Positions 33,179 through 46,000 of a DNA stretch of 64,000 nt are shown piece by piece. Numbering within the stretch: position 1 is the stretch's first letter; each line of letters opens with the position of its first letter. The position numbers and the translations under genes were made by a program. The notes below the pieces were generated by a model. It made no database searches. It was not told where the DNA came from and saw only the letters and a program-made list of their open reading frames with translations. Source of the DNA: Lepidurus packardi (taxonomy: Eukaryota; Arthropoda; Branchiopoda; Notostraca; Triopsidae); contig JAKZAN010000005.1 of the NCBI GenBank assembly GCA_023053545.1, positions 8,060,001-8,124,000 on the forward strand, written 5' to 3'.

Positions 33179-34547
33179 AGTCCTCTGTCGCTATGTGCTT
33201 CCCATTTGAAAAACTTTGCGCATACGTTATACTAGAGGTGCTAAAGGCAAAGTAGAGAAGAGAAATAGAGAAGAGAAAGAGAAAAAACGTAATTCCTGGG
33301 TGAAAATTACCCAAGTGCCTGCTTTTCTTCACATTTCTTTTTATGTTTTCGTTCGCAAATGTCTTGGCTGAGAGATACATTACTGAGACTATTGGGGGTA
33401 TTTGTATGTTTTTCCTAATTTTTTTAAAGAAAAAAATAATTAAGCTTTCTTTTGCCCGAAACAAAATTGAGTTTTTTATTGGCGAGATTTCGGTTTTTTA
33501 GCTAGTCGATGCTGATTTCATTATCTCTTTGATTCGTTCCCACGTTGTAACGTGCGGAAACGAGCTGCAATTCTCATAACCGTGTATACCATTTGTGCTT
33601 ATAATGATGAAAAGCTTTTTATTTTTTTTTCTTGCGCTTCGTTATTGAGGCAGAAAAGATTTCCCCCCGAATTCAGTGGCTCCATTTTTTTTTCATTTTT
33701 TTCATCCAACAATGTGTTCCTACCCCACTTGTTATTGCTTTTTGTATTTTTTCTTATTCTAGCCTACTTTGCGGCGAGCGGACCCCCAAAATAAAAGGGG
33801 GGCGAAACAGGAATTTTCTTACGTTGCACATGTGTCTGACTCCCCCTTTGGCAAATCAAGGTAAAAAAAAAAATCTTTTTGCCTCCCTCCTATTGGAAAG
33901 CAAAAGGTAGCGACTGTATTTTTGTTTACTTTTGCCTGTATAAGTCACGCACTCTTGATCACGTTTGAATAATGGCACTAGAACACCGCATAGCTCGCGC
34001 TTTTTATCCCTTTCATTATACACTGCCTCCCTCCTACACATTTTTTGTTAGTGTTTTTGCCAGTCAATGATGGTCACTGTGCCAAAAGAGAAAAAAAAAT
34101 TCCCTTACGTTGTTAAGCCTCGTTGATTTATCTCTATCCAAAGAAATCAGCCTTTTCTGTGCCTCCCTGGAAAAAAAAGTGTCTATGAGCTCTTTGAAAC
34201 AGTAGGTGCCTTTTCCGCTGGTGGCCTGGCCTTATGTTTTGCAGGGGCTATTCTTGTAAATAGCATAATAATACATGGACATCCATGTTTTGGAAAACTT
34301 TGGTATTTTATTTCTTCTCAAGAAAAAGAGTGTTGTCAGTTTTGACAACAATATAGACTTTGGGGATGTTATAACTCTTTAATTGAACGTTTAAAGTGTA
34401 ATAGCCATTACAAATAACAAAAAAATATTTAGTAAGAATTCAAAACATAATTAAAGAAAACTCTAAAGAATAGGTTCCTGATATCGCAGATGTACTACTA
34501 ACGAGCAATCAGGCAAATGCAGACTCCATGTCACTTAAGAGGGACGT
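33179..34547. other. Papilin 3' UTR and intergenic sequence
   Basis: No further coding exon was seen. An AATAAA at about 33790-33795 is a candidate poly(A) signal for papilin, about 610 bp past its stop codon. Several T-rich tracts occur nearby. Confidence 0.4.
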
Positions 34548-34718
34548 AGACTCAAAGACGACTCGAAAAAAGAACTATGGTGCATCCGACTTAAGGACGA
34601 CGAACCCCGACATAAGGACTACAACCGCTAAGCTAACCTAACCTTGTCCTAACGTAACTTAATCTAGTCCCAAAGTCGGATGCAACGTAGTCCTTTTGTC
34701 GAGTCGTCCTTGTGTCGC
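34548..34718. mobile_element. Short foldback element, family 2 (copy 1)
   Basis: The two ends are inverted copies: GACGACTCGAAAAAAGAACT then TGCATCCGACT on the left corresponds to the complement of AGTCGGATGCA and AGTCCTTTTGTCGAGTCGTC on the right. The same terminal sequence (ACTCGACAAAAGGACT) forms the end of the larger foldback element inside a claspin intron at 56842-57490, so the two belong to one dispersed family. There is no coding capacity. Confidence 0.65.
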
Positions 34719-36793
34719 GTTGCCACTACGGAGCTTTGTCAACTGTTTACAAGCATAAAAATAAATGGTAACCTTGGTAACAAGCCACGCCATGATACGA
34801 TACGTCTGTGAAGTTATGGCCCAAATTTTGCACCCCAGAACTCGTGAACGGCTATTTGAAAACAATCGTAGTAACGTGCATTGTTGTAAGAAAAGTGAAA
34901 TACCTATCGAAATCTCAGCATGTGCTTTTGGTGATTTTTCCATTGTAAGCAACGTAGATTGGTACGAATCTTGGGTATGTAATTTCCCAATATGTTGTTA
35001 TTGAAGTTTTTTGAATACACAAACTGCGTACCCAAATAGGGCTCCATCCAAAGCTAACTTTGGCTACTTTTTCTTAACGTATAATGTAACAAACGCATTT
35101 TAAGTTTGCGGATTTCTACCAAAATTTCAAAAGCGGTTACTGCATCAACTTGAATCCTAATTGATATTCTTAAAGAAGATGACACTTTATCACAAAGATT
35201 CCCTTTCAAAACTTGGAATACATTTGTATTAATCCCAAGAGAAACAGGAAAAAGAACCCAGAAAACCTAATAAAAAGCACTCACAGCCGGGAGCCAAAAA
35301 GAACAATCCGCATTCTGTTGTATTACTGAAACAACGAGAAAAGTTTTTCGAGAGTGAAGCGCAGCTTCTACTGGTGTAATAATAAAGTAAAAGGTATTTT
35401 CTTTAGTGTACTTTTTTTGGCCCCAGAACCAAGTTTTTCGCTTCCGCATGAGAGAGAAAAAAAAAAGAAGCGGTCCCCTTTCAAGGAATTGCAAAGAGGA
35501 ACAATTGGATTCGATGCTTGGAATGACGTAACTTTCCACTCTTGCTGGACCCTTGTTCATAATTTAACTTTGTTCTGTGCAACATCTCAAATACAGAATG
35601 CTTATTGCGCCAAGAAAAAATACACACCCTAAGAGATAATGAAGTTACACAATAACCTTGGCATTTTTCTCCGCGCTAAAGACGAACAAGAACAAGAAAT
35701 TCATAACTGAAACTCGAAAGAAAAGTGGCAGGCGGAAAAGAGGTGAGAGGCAGTAGCCATGGAAACTCTTGAGCTCGTGTTGTTCCAAGCAGCATAAATT
35801 AGATTACAGTTTGGTTGGTTGGCTAGTGTTGGGTTCTAGGATCTTTGGTCATGGCGTGCTCGCTCGAAGCTATAGGGCAATCGATGGAAAAGTATCGGGA
35901 GTGGGGAAGGTCGCCTTAAAAGTTAAAAACGAAAGACCTCAGGTGCAACATTACCTCTCTCGCTCCAATACTCCTAAACTGCTAACTAGGACCATAGAAA
36001 GCTAATAAAAAAAAGTTACTTGAAATACCGTCCATACGGTACGTCTACTTGCCTAATGGGAAGCATAAATTTAGTTTTGAATGTTTTGAAAAATTACCTT
36101 TAAAATTTAATTTTTATCCAAAAAGGGCATGCAAATGGAATATTTGTACGTACTGCCCAAACATGCACTTTTACAAAGTCAAGTTTGCAAAAGTTTTTCT
36201 AAAGTGTTGGGAACTAAATGTACGATACTCTACGCCGTGTGCAAAATGCGAAAACACGTACTGTACGTTTTTAATACTGATTTTATGTACTGTACGTTAA
36301 GTTGTAAGTAAGTTAAGTTGAAAGTACGTTAAGATATACGTATGTTAAGTTGGAAGTACATTAACATGGAATTAACACTTAAAAATCAAGGCACAATTGC
36401 CTATAATCAAATGTTGGTCTATTTTCTGTGAAATTTGAAATGTTCATGCTAGTTAAACTGAGCCTCTAAATTTTTAGATTTTCAAGTAAGTACTTGGGTA
36501 AAAATAGTTTAACAAAAAGCAGTTGAAAGTACCTAACGGGGCTGAATGAAATGAAATACGAGTAACTTGTTAGGGTTTTAAAAAGTGCATTTGAGAAGAT
36601 GATAGTAACATTATAGTAATTTGAGGAAGTGATAGGTCATGGGCAAGTACAAGTACGTTGTATATATTCCGTATTCTATGAATCCATGACAGACCAATAA
36701 ACGTCTTCGTATACTGGAGATGGAAAGGCGAGGTTGAGCGTCTAAAAGATTGACAAAGCTGGGAGACCCTTCCTTCCCGCTCTCGTTTCCCGA
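34719..36793. other. Gene-poor stretch with TACGT-rich tandem-like sequence
   Basis: No coding region could be supported. At about 36288-36368 a degenerate tandem motif of the type AAGTACGTTAAGTTG occurs four to five times. It resembles the degenerate TACGTAA-rich array at 42838-43085. Confidence 0.5.
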
Positions 36794-38583
36794 ATGTCCG
36801 CCTCAAGAGGTTTACTGCACCAGATAATCCGTACTCCTCGTCGAGCTCTCATAAAACGCCCTTCGGTGACGAAAGAAAATCTTGTGCCATCTCTAGTTGA
36901 AGCCCAAGATTCGCAAAAGGGCACAAGGAGGACAGTATGACAATGCAGACAAAGAGTGTAAAGATCGACAAGGTACAATGGGTCATCTTCCTACACAAAA
37001 GCCATTAACTCGGGCCGCGCTGGGTTGAAGCAACGAAAACACCCCTTTTCTTCGCTATTATCAACGGGAAATCACCACGACGTCGTTCGCCCTTGGTCGT
37101 TTAATCAAAGACTCCTTCCGGTGCTTTCCAGTTCGGGGAGGACATTCTTCCCACTTTGCCCTTATTTCGGCACCATACGTTGCGCTATTCGCAGTTTCTT
37201 GCTGTCACTTTTTCTCTGCCGTCCTGTACCGGCAGCATTGTCCCAAAGGCAAGTGACATACCAAGGCGCAACGAATTATTGGCTCTTATATATCTCGGAT
37301 AGGAATTTACGGGCCATCAGACCTTCACAAAAAAATACAGCCCCGGCGACCATGTTCCCTAAACCTTTTATTTCGGCAGAAATAGTTTTTTTTATGGTTC
37401 ATCTTTACTCATGTCAAAACATGTCTGGGATTTTATGCGTGCAATCTGCTGTAGGTATATTAGGAATTTTTCGTATGTATATGGATATTATTTATTTCGG
37501 TAGGTATTAGACTGTGTTGTATTTCTATTATGTGTGCAGAATTTTGGGAATTCTACGCAGAATTCTATTTAGTAGGACTTCTTTGCTGGCTTGTCTGAGA
37601 TGCTATAGCAATGTCAAATGTCTGGAGAAACTATTTGGTACTTGTTTGGTCATTACTGCGACGTGGAGCATATATGGGAGATTAAAGAGTGTGTTTGTAT
37701 AACCCGAGCCCGGACAGTGGTTTGTTGATCGACATTACATTGCTTTGGGCACGAACTCGGAACTCCTTGAGCATTCAAAGCCCATAACGGAACTATGGGT
37801 AGCAATATAGCGATACACAACTGCGTCGAGCTGCGTCTGTCTCGTACTGGTGCGCTGCGCACGGCGACCAGGGACAAAATCTACCTTCCGTGGCGGCCCT
37901 GCTTTCAGACGAGAGCGGGTTATTTCCTCGTAAACTTGCTCAAGCAACTTCAACATCAAATTTCTGCTCAATCCAGAGCCCCACAGTCCGTGACAGACCA
38001 TTTATTTCAAGAATTACCCACGGTGAACTAGAAGCTATTACTGCAGTGTATTCACGTTTATCAGAAATCTACCAAAACGGGGTACTCCAAGCAGCGCACC
38101 AACGGGATCCGTGAGTACATTTCTAACGTCCTATTAACAAGCGTTGTAATATAATACCTCTAATCACCAGTTTATATAGTTGTAAAAAGTCATTTGCTCA
38201 ACTAGATTGTCTTTGTTGCACCACACAAACCGAGTCTAGAAATGCCGGTAAAAACACTGCCTTAATTCTGCCGTGAATCTAGAATCGTTAAACGTAAGCC
38301 TTAACCTTCCCTTTCTTCGAGGAAATTGCGTTTGAATGTAATGTCAGATATCGGTGTCGGTAAGGAACATTTAGGGCCGCATCTAAGTAGTTGAGAATGT
38401 CTCTTGAGGCCATTCCACAATTTAGTCCAATCAAGCTGACGGATTCTGTTTGTCACCAGCACGCTAGCAACAGCAGAGGATCATAAAGCAAAACACTTCT
38501 TTCACGGGGGACATTGGCGGGACTGTGCAGAGGAATTTCTGTACGAACTGAACAACAGCTACTTCTGCACCAGAGTTTTGTAG
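36794..38583 (+). CDS. Tentative small spliced gene, product unknown
   Basis: I do not recognise this protein. The best-supported part is an in-phase junction between an open exon ending at 38110 (DRPFISRITHGELEAITAVY near its end, donor GTGAGT, phase 2) and a last exon 38460-38583 (acceptor CACCAG, 41 codons including the TAG, HFFHGGHWRDCAEEFLYELN). The upstream exon may begin at 37803 (acceptor GGGTAG, phase 0) or 37909 (acceptor CTTTCAG). With the former, a phase-0 starting exon 36794-36934 fits; it begins MSASRGLLHQIIRTPRRALI, which looks like a mitochondrial presequence (Arg/Ser-rich, no acidic residue). The predicted product would be about 190 residues. Base composition and codon use do not prove coding, and the first exon is the weakest part. 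Confidence 0.33.
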
Positions 38584-41500
38584 GAGAATCTAATACAACG
38601 CTGCGTTTCACGTTTGCCTTACTTTTGCCCACTTCATTTTAGTTAAAGTGAACAAAACTGATGTCCAAACAATTATTCCGTCTGACTGACTTATTCTAAG
38701 GCGTGGGTTGAAGCCCCGACCTCACTAAAATAATAATTTAGCTCTGAGGCATGTTTGGACTATTTCTTTGCAAGACAATGATAATTCCGTTAGAAGGAAC
38801 TAAAGGAACAGGAATAATTTGGCTTCCACAGAGCGAAGATCTGCTCAGAAATAAGAAAATTTCTTGAAAATTAATGCTTAACGTAGTTAATTTCTTCGCG
38901 GAAAAGTTTTTTTTTCAAACGGGAAACATATTCAGACAGTATTTCAACACATTTCTGAAGTCTCGTCCTCATCAATAGTATTTTTTCACAAGCTCAGTTT
39001 TGCAGAAATAAAAGTCATTTATTTCAGAGATAAAAATTCCTTCGGGAGTCGTTAATGAAGGAAACAAAACTTCCTTCTGTTGATATCTAACTTGACAGCT
39101 CCCTTAGCTTGCCTATAAACCTTTGCTTGATCGCAGGAATTTCGCCGGGACAGTTAACTAGAAGCACACAAAGCAAAACTGAAGCTTCATTTGCATATTT
39201 CAAGGTGACAACAGGGAATGAAGGTTGCTATGACAAAAAGAAATGATGGTGCGAGAAGAGCTGGGAGGATGAAAGACAAACAAACCTGCCTAACTTTTGA
39301 CTTGAAATAGAAAAGCTTCCCTTTACCCGTGCTATATAGATACAGCAGCTTAAACAGCTTTGAAGTTCCAGTGTATACGCATCTTCTTTGCCTACCAGGT
39401 TTGTGCCCTTTCGAGTGCCGTTTTTCTTCCTATATACACCGTGGGCAAACATGCATGAATGTCAGGCTTTTTTTTTACGTCACCTTTGAGGTCCACTGGG
39501 ACGTAAAGGAAACCCTTAGGTGAGAGAAAACGAGAAACGTCACCGACATTTTGATCGACACTATCACTACCATTACGGAAGATCTCTTCCGTCTTCATTA
39601 GCGGCCAAAGGCAAAGAGAAATCGCTCAGACGCATACACAAACTTAAGCAGAGGATTGATTTTTGAATCATATCTGCTTAATCAACGCAGCCAATATCAT
39701 CCTGCCTTAAAAAGGGAGAAAGCTATCGACCAATGTGAGGTAGTTCCTCTCATCCGATTGCCGTCCATCGATCGTTCCGCGTGATACTTCGGGACCGTGT
39801 CAGCGGGCAACTCAAGTCCTTTGCCATTGCTGCCATTGCTTCCAGCTTGGAGCTAATTGAAGGAATGGCAAAGGTTAGGAAGCATGGATAATGATGAACG
39901 AGATACTTTTTGACATCAACACTCTCCTAAAACTCTCGTTCTTCAGGCACCACCAGCTTTCCCTTCCTTCCTTCAACTTTTTTTCCACTTTTCTCGTATA
40001 CACTATTCTCTTTTGTTGCTTCCATTTTGCTTGTTAGCTCTTCTTAGCTGATCGGCTTTACGGAGACTCGCTTTACGTTTCTGCCCTCCTTTCCGTTACG
40101 TTTCCTACTCTCCCCCCCAAAAAAGAAAACAAAAGAAAGAAAGAAGAAGAACCAATTTAACACTATTATCGGGACAGACTGAACTAAATTCTCAATTCTG
40201 GCCAAAAGGTTAACAGTAAAATGCGTGGTGCATTTGGCTGGGAGTGCTTTGGTAGAAGCAGACTAGTCGCAAATTTCGTTCGAGATATATAACTCTAGCA
40301 GGAGGCTTTTATCCTTTCCAGGAAAGCTAACTGGTTACGAGCCTTGAGCGCAGCCCCCCGAAATTGCTGCAGCTCCATTGGCAAACCTCATCAAGAGCAA
40401 AAGCTTTGTGTTCAGGGGTCTCCGTCTTGTGATGTATGTGATATTTGCGACCGTAAACAAAATAGAAATAGTGAACAGAACAAAGACGCGAGCTTGCCAA
40501 GGCATCGAAATGGTAGATTTCCCAGCGGAGGAAGTCACCAACATGGGAAAAGATGAAGAAGAAAAAAGATATCGTGATTAAATTTCTAGTTATCGACTGC
40601 TCGATAGACCAAACCCTGATATCCCCGATACTATCTTAATGACTCCTGGAAATTGGGATAGGTTACCAGGTACCGGGTCAACTCTCGTGACCCAAGTTAA
40701 GCGATGACGTCAACGCTTTTTCAATCGTTTGTGTCGGCCACAAACAAGCTACCAGAAGTGAATCTGATACTCATATCTCCATAAAGCCCTTACAGTAATT
40801 ACATTAGCTATGATCTTCCACGCGGTTTAGTAAACAGGTAACGTTACAACGTTAACAAGCAGACGTGAGTTTAGGTTTACGTGGCCATAACTTCACGGAA
40901 AGCTAACTGGGAAGTGCCTTATTTATAAAATGTCTTGTTGTTCAATTACTTAAGATATACGGCCATCTGCAGTACTAGCGGTTACTTCTTTGTTTCCCAG
41001 GTTAATCGTGGGAAAAAAATAACAATCTGGGGGGTGCAGCGAAAAGCATTTCAAGACTTCTAAGTACTGCAGCACGTGTGTACTAGCAATAGCAGTCGAA
41101 TAACCCTCCAAGTAATGGCCAGCCATTTGTTCTTGGTTTTGTCCATGGTGCGGGGTTTTGGTTGGAAACAAGCTTGCCATATTACACGGCAGTAATACTA
41201 TCAGACCCTTTTCCATAACAAGAAATTTTTATGGATTTAAAAAAAAATTCTTCTCCTCTACCATTTATTCTTCCCGCTGATATTATGGGAAATTGTGCTG
41301 CGTTTCATCAAAACGAAAGAAAAACAGAAGAAAAGGAAAAAATAAATATTGAAATTCAGCCGTCCCGTCAACACATGCCATGTACGACCGATCTTCCCAC
41401 ACACTCACAAACACAAACACCAATAACTTCGTCATATGAACGCAGTGTGATTTCCCGGTGGGCGTTTTTTGAAGGCCTTACCTAGCCATAAAGAGATGCT

Positions 41501-42837
41501 ATCGTTTTCACAAACCAATAAACTATTATTCCCTTCATTGAATGCCTACGTTTGTTCGTATTACTTTATTCTTATACGCATTGATTGCAACTTGGGTTGG
41601 GTTGGGTTGGGAACATATAAATAGACGCGGAATTCTTTCTTTATATAGCTTCCAATCACAATAGCAAGGCTGCCCTTGAGTGGTATGGTTTCTGAATGGA
41701 ATGGCTGTGTGGATGTTGCTAATAAATGACGACCGCCCAGCAGAAATCGCTACGGCTGAGAGGTCTCGAAGGCCAGCGTCAATGCTATTCGCAGGGCAGA
41801 ACACGAAGAAATTCCGTTAATTAGGTCTGCAGCAAAAAAGCAATAACTTCTAAAGAAATACAGATAAATCGACACAAAAGAATGCTTTGGAACAAGTTTG
41901 GAAATCTAGGCGAGTAAAAGAAGAATTTAGAAACAAGACAGAAACACTTAGTTGTGTTTGAGAGAAAAAAAATCAATATATAGCAGACTCATAAACGTTT
42001 GATGGGTACGATAAAACAGATCTCTATATAAGACGGCACGGCATGCATTGGACAACGCAGGGGATGGTGCTCTAGCCTGAAAGAATCACGAGTCTGCATG
42101 GAGAAGATTCTACCCTGTCATTTTTTGCTGCCTCAAGCAGAAAAATTGAACGTGAGCTCTCGTGTGACTCTTCTTTATCTCATGTCTGGCTGTCGAAGAA
42201 GAATGTCGAAGAAGAAAAATATGGCTTGTGCCTTAGCCACTTTATGCATAAACTGAATTATGATGAGCAGACAGAAATTAATTAGGCTGCGAACCTCTCG
42301 TGTTTTCTAATTTACGCAAGGAAATCCGACTGATCTCTATTTTCTCGTAATGTATCGTTATTTGTATACGCCCAAATATTAACTTTCTTTCTCTGACTCT
42401 CTTGTCGTTCCAGAGATGACGAAGCAGCTAAAAAGCGGGTACCTATTGCGATATAAGCGTAAGTATATTGAAACCGGTTGGCATGTGTGTAATGTAATCA
42501 TTCGGGAATTGGAAGACTGATTCAGACTACCAAATATTCGGAAATCCTTGTTAACATCCGAGTCAAGAGGTGCGTCACTGAGAGACAAGTACATGCAGAA
42601 CTGCGGATCCAACCGAAGAACAGGGCACGTGTTGGTGTTGCGAAAGAAGTTAAAGAGCTGCAGAGAAGCCGAAGTGTGTACTTTGGAATCGGTCAAACAA
42701 AGACAGAAGGGAGAATAGGCTGACGACCTCTTGAGTTCTCTATTGCTTCCGTCACTAGCAAGCTGAGATCCTTTGTTGTACCGTACATAAGATTTTACCG
42801 CTTGTAAACAGCCATATAGTGGTTTCGTAAGCTGTCA
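38584..42837. other. Long gene-poor stretch
   Basis: No gene is firmly supported. A Cys-rich two-exon candidate around 40219-40556 is discussed under findings. A (TTGGG)4-like tract lies near 41590-41610. The rest holds only short unpaired open frames. Confidence 0.45.
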
Positions 42838-43085
42838 GTAATGTACGTAAGTAACTGTAAGTTATATATGTATGTAACATATGTAATGTAAGCACGTAAC
42901 CTGGTGTATGTGCATTAACATACACAACGTAATAACTGTGTAAAATGTAAGAAGTGTACATAACCTACATAACTGGTAATGTACATAACTGTAAGTAATG
43001 TACATGGCTGTAAGTAATTTACGTAATTGTAAGTAATGTACGTAACTTAAATAATGAACGTAATTCAATGTAAGTAATGTTTAGC
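42838..43085. repeat. Degenerate tandem array of TAATGTACGTAACTGTAAG-like units
   Basis: About ten imperfect copies of a 15-20 bp unit built from TGTAAGTAATGTACGTAACT. It encodes nothing plausible, although the strand-symmetric TAC/GTA composition opens short reading frames. It looks like an old minisatellite. Confidence 0.65.
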
Positions 43086-46000
43086 TATTCTTTGTAATAC
43101 TCTTACCTGGGAAAAGGGTGAGCTATCAGATACTTTATATTGAATCCAAAGCTTGAAATCTGTGACGAATTCAGTTATAACATCTTTTTTCTACTGCTGG
43201 ATTCCTGACTTTTGAGTATTATGCATAATTTGTTTACGCAGTGGAGTAATAACCTAATTTTTAACAGACTAGTAGGGCTAACTAGAACTAACTAATAAGA
43301 TATCATACTTAGTTGTTCTTCTTTTAGCGTAACTACCACAAAAACAACACACGATTGCTTTGATATAGGTGTTTGCGAAGGTAGTTTTCAAACTTTCGTG
43401 ACCGTTAAAAATTGAAGAATTTATCTCCCATGAAAAAGAAACTTCCATAAATAAACGTAATATACGTACAGGTAAACAGAATATTATATTTACATGTATG
43501 TACATTTACATTTTTCTATGTTTCTACATTACTTGTAAGTATTTTATACTTGTCTTTTTCATATCATATTTTCAGACTTTCCGTTGATAAATGTAACATG
43601 GAGCAAATTTAACATTTAACATGGCTTTCTTCAACGCAGGAAATCGCACTTTAAGTATTAATTTCTGAGAAGGATTTAGCACCACCTAATAGGAATTTAG
43701 AATTCAACAAAAGCATACCGTTAAACTGTTAAAAACAAGTTTTGGTTTCGCACCTGGGTGAGGCTATTGATATGGTCAATTGAACGATCATTTAAAGCTC
43801 TGATACACAAAAGAAATCATAGTTTTTTTCATTATTATTCTGCATACTGTCTAGTGTCTAACCACGCAACAAGAATGGCCGAGGCGTGGTCCGAGTATAT
43901 CGTTGGCCAACGCAGAAATCCGGCTGAATTGGCACAACCAATTTTGGGAAAAAAGGCCATGTCGTATATCTTTACTGCAGAAATGGTACTGCGCTATCTA
44001 CAGCAGCCCTTTGTCATGTGTCACCAAAACTTTAGCTAGGAGAAAATGCACGTCAGAAAGGAAAACTCAAAACTCATCCACCCCACCTAGAAAGTAGCAG
44101 CACAACTGCTGCACATTTAGGGAGAGTATACTGTAATTACATAATATATGGTCCTAATTTACCACTTTACCATGACTCACCATTCCCTAGCTAGCATACA
44201 AGCACTAGCATTAAAACAAAAATGAAACCCATTATATGTTTCTTCTACCCCCTTATCAAAGTTTTTATGGTTTAGGTACCTTAGGTACCCAAAGAGACAA
44301 ACACACAAATTTCTTCCCAACCCTAATATATCACAGAAATGTAATAACACCATCCATTCAGCTTATGGGAGCTTTTAAAAGTCAACTTGAACAACTAGGA
44401 ATCTTGAACCTCGACACGACAAAGCCATAGTAACAATAACTGTCCCACAGAATAAAGGGGCTAGAGAGCAAGTTCCAATGTCTGAAAATATCTACTTACT
44501 CTCACAAGACATTGCTTCCCGTTTGTTTCTTTTGTTTTTCCTTTTTATTTGTTTGCAAAGTGTACTGGTCTACTTGCTTTCTTCTTTTCGTCCGCTGAGG
44601 GCACGGAACAGTTTGTATCGATTTCTTTTCTTTTCTTTCCTTCAACTTCCGCGTGTTCTCCAGTCTTCGCAACATGCAGCAAGTCCAAAAACAAAAACAA
44701 AATCCCCAGTCCAACCTCCAACTCTATGGGAGACCGGCCGGAGATCAGACACAAAATCTCTTGACGCTAGACAAAGATAAATTATTGTTTCAGGATTGCT
44801 GTAGGATTTTTCCCAGACAATAGGTGTCCCACTTTAGCGCATATATGGTTATGCTTCCCGCGTTAGACCTTGCTTGGGCTCTTGAATTTGCTGAACCGGG
44901 CGACTCAGCGTGAATTTCCTATGTTGGTTGCCCCGCAGGGCACAACCCCATGTTTTCCGTCAAGCCAGTCAGTCCGCGGTACCGCCCGCAGGCATAGCTT
45001 ACAAGCGAACGTTTGACTCACCGGGAGATAGACTTCCTAATCCTGCTCTCCCTTTAAGATACTTAGCCTTCGGGACAGTAATTTCCCTTTCAGTCCACAA
45101 AAGCTTCCCAACTTCACCAGCACAAAGGATTCTGTACACGCATCAAGACCCCAGCAGCCGCGGGACAAAAGCTTGCCTTTGCGACGGGGATAAGCAAGGC
45201 ATACCGGAAGCAGTAATAATAAGCCCGTCATTTCTGTCTCCTTCTTATACAACAGTATCTATTCCCCAAACAACCGAAAAAACGCAGCTTTTCGCTTTCA
45301 ATTCTTTAAAGAATCTGAACTCAACCTCAACCCTGCAATTTCTACCACATACTGTAAAATATTCTGAAATTATTGCAAAGTATTCCAAAATCATTGCAAA
45401 GCCTTCACAAACTCCAAATTACTGCGAGTTTCACAAATTCGGAATTGCAGCGAAAACAAACTCGAATGCTACTTTGTGATCTTAATTACTTACCAGCGAA
45501 CTTGGGAGTTGTTCGTTTCTTGCCATAGATCATACATAAAAGTTGCCGGCTGATATTACTAAGGGAACTGTCAGAAACATAGCCGCCAAGAAATACAGAA
45601 GGACAGAGAGCTGCTTGGGGGGACGTAACAAGCGAACTCTTGAATTGTGAACATAAGAAAGTTACTTGAAAGTTGCAGCATTCGCGCAGTTCGGAATGAC
45701 TTGGAAGAAATACACAGCTTGGGGGGATCGGGGAGGGTGGGGGGAAGGAGACATGGGGTGAGGTTAGAAGGGTTGCCAGCTACTTGAACTTGGAGCAAAC
45801 ATCGTCAGGGGTGACACATGTGGGGTACTATATGTGGCTACGGTACGGATAACCGGATACTTAGAGGTGCTCTCAGCAAGCTCCTTTCCCAACTGGCCCA
45901 ACTTGCACATGCCGGACACGCACTGCAGTTTTATGTGGTTTCTTTTACGACGCCCCAACACGGCCCAAATGCATCTAATGCACCAACATAACCCCACCAA

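Noticed and set aside
37735..38001. Minus-strand open frame overlapping the tentative gene
   Set aside because: It has no splice partner, and the plus strand has phase-matched donor and acceptor sites; kept only as a reason for low confidence.
41590..41610. Telomere-like (TTGGG)4 tract
   Set aside because: Too short, and the unit is not the arthropod TTAGG telomere repeat; treated as simple sequence.
44910..45479. 189-codon open frame in the gene-poor region
   Set aside because: Low-complexity composition, no domain, no splice or promoter context, and internal short repeats; probably chance.
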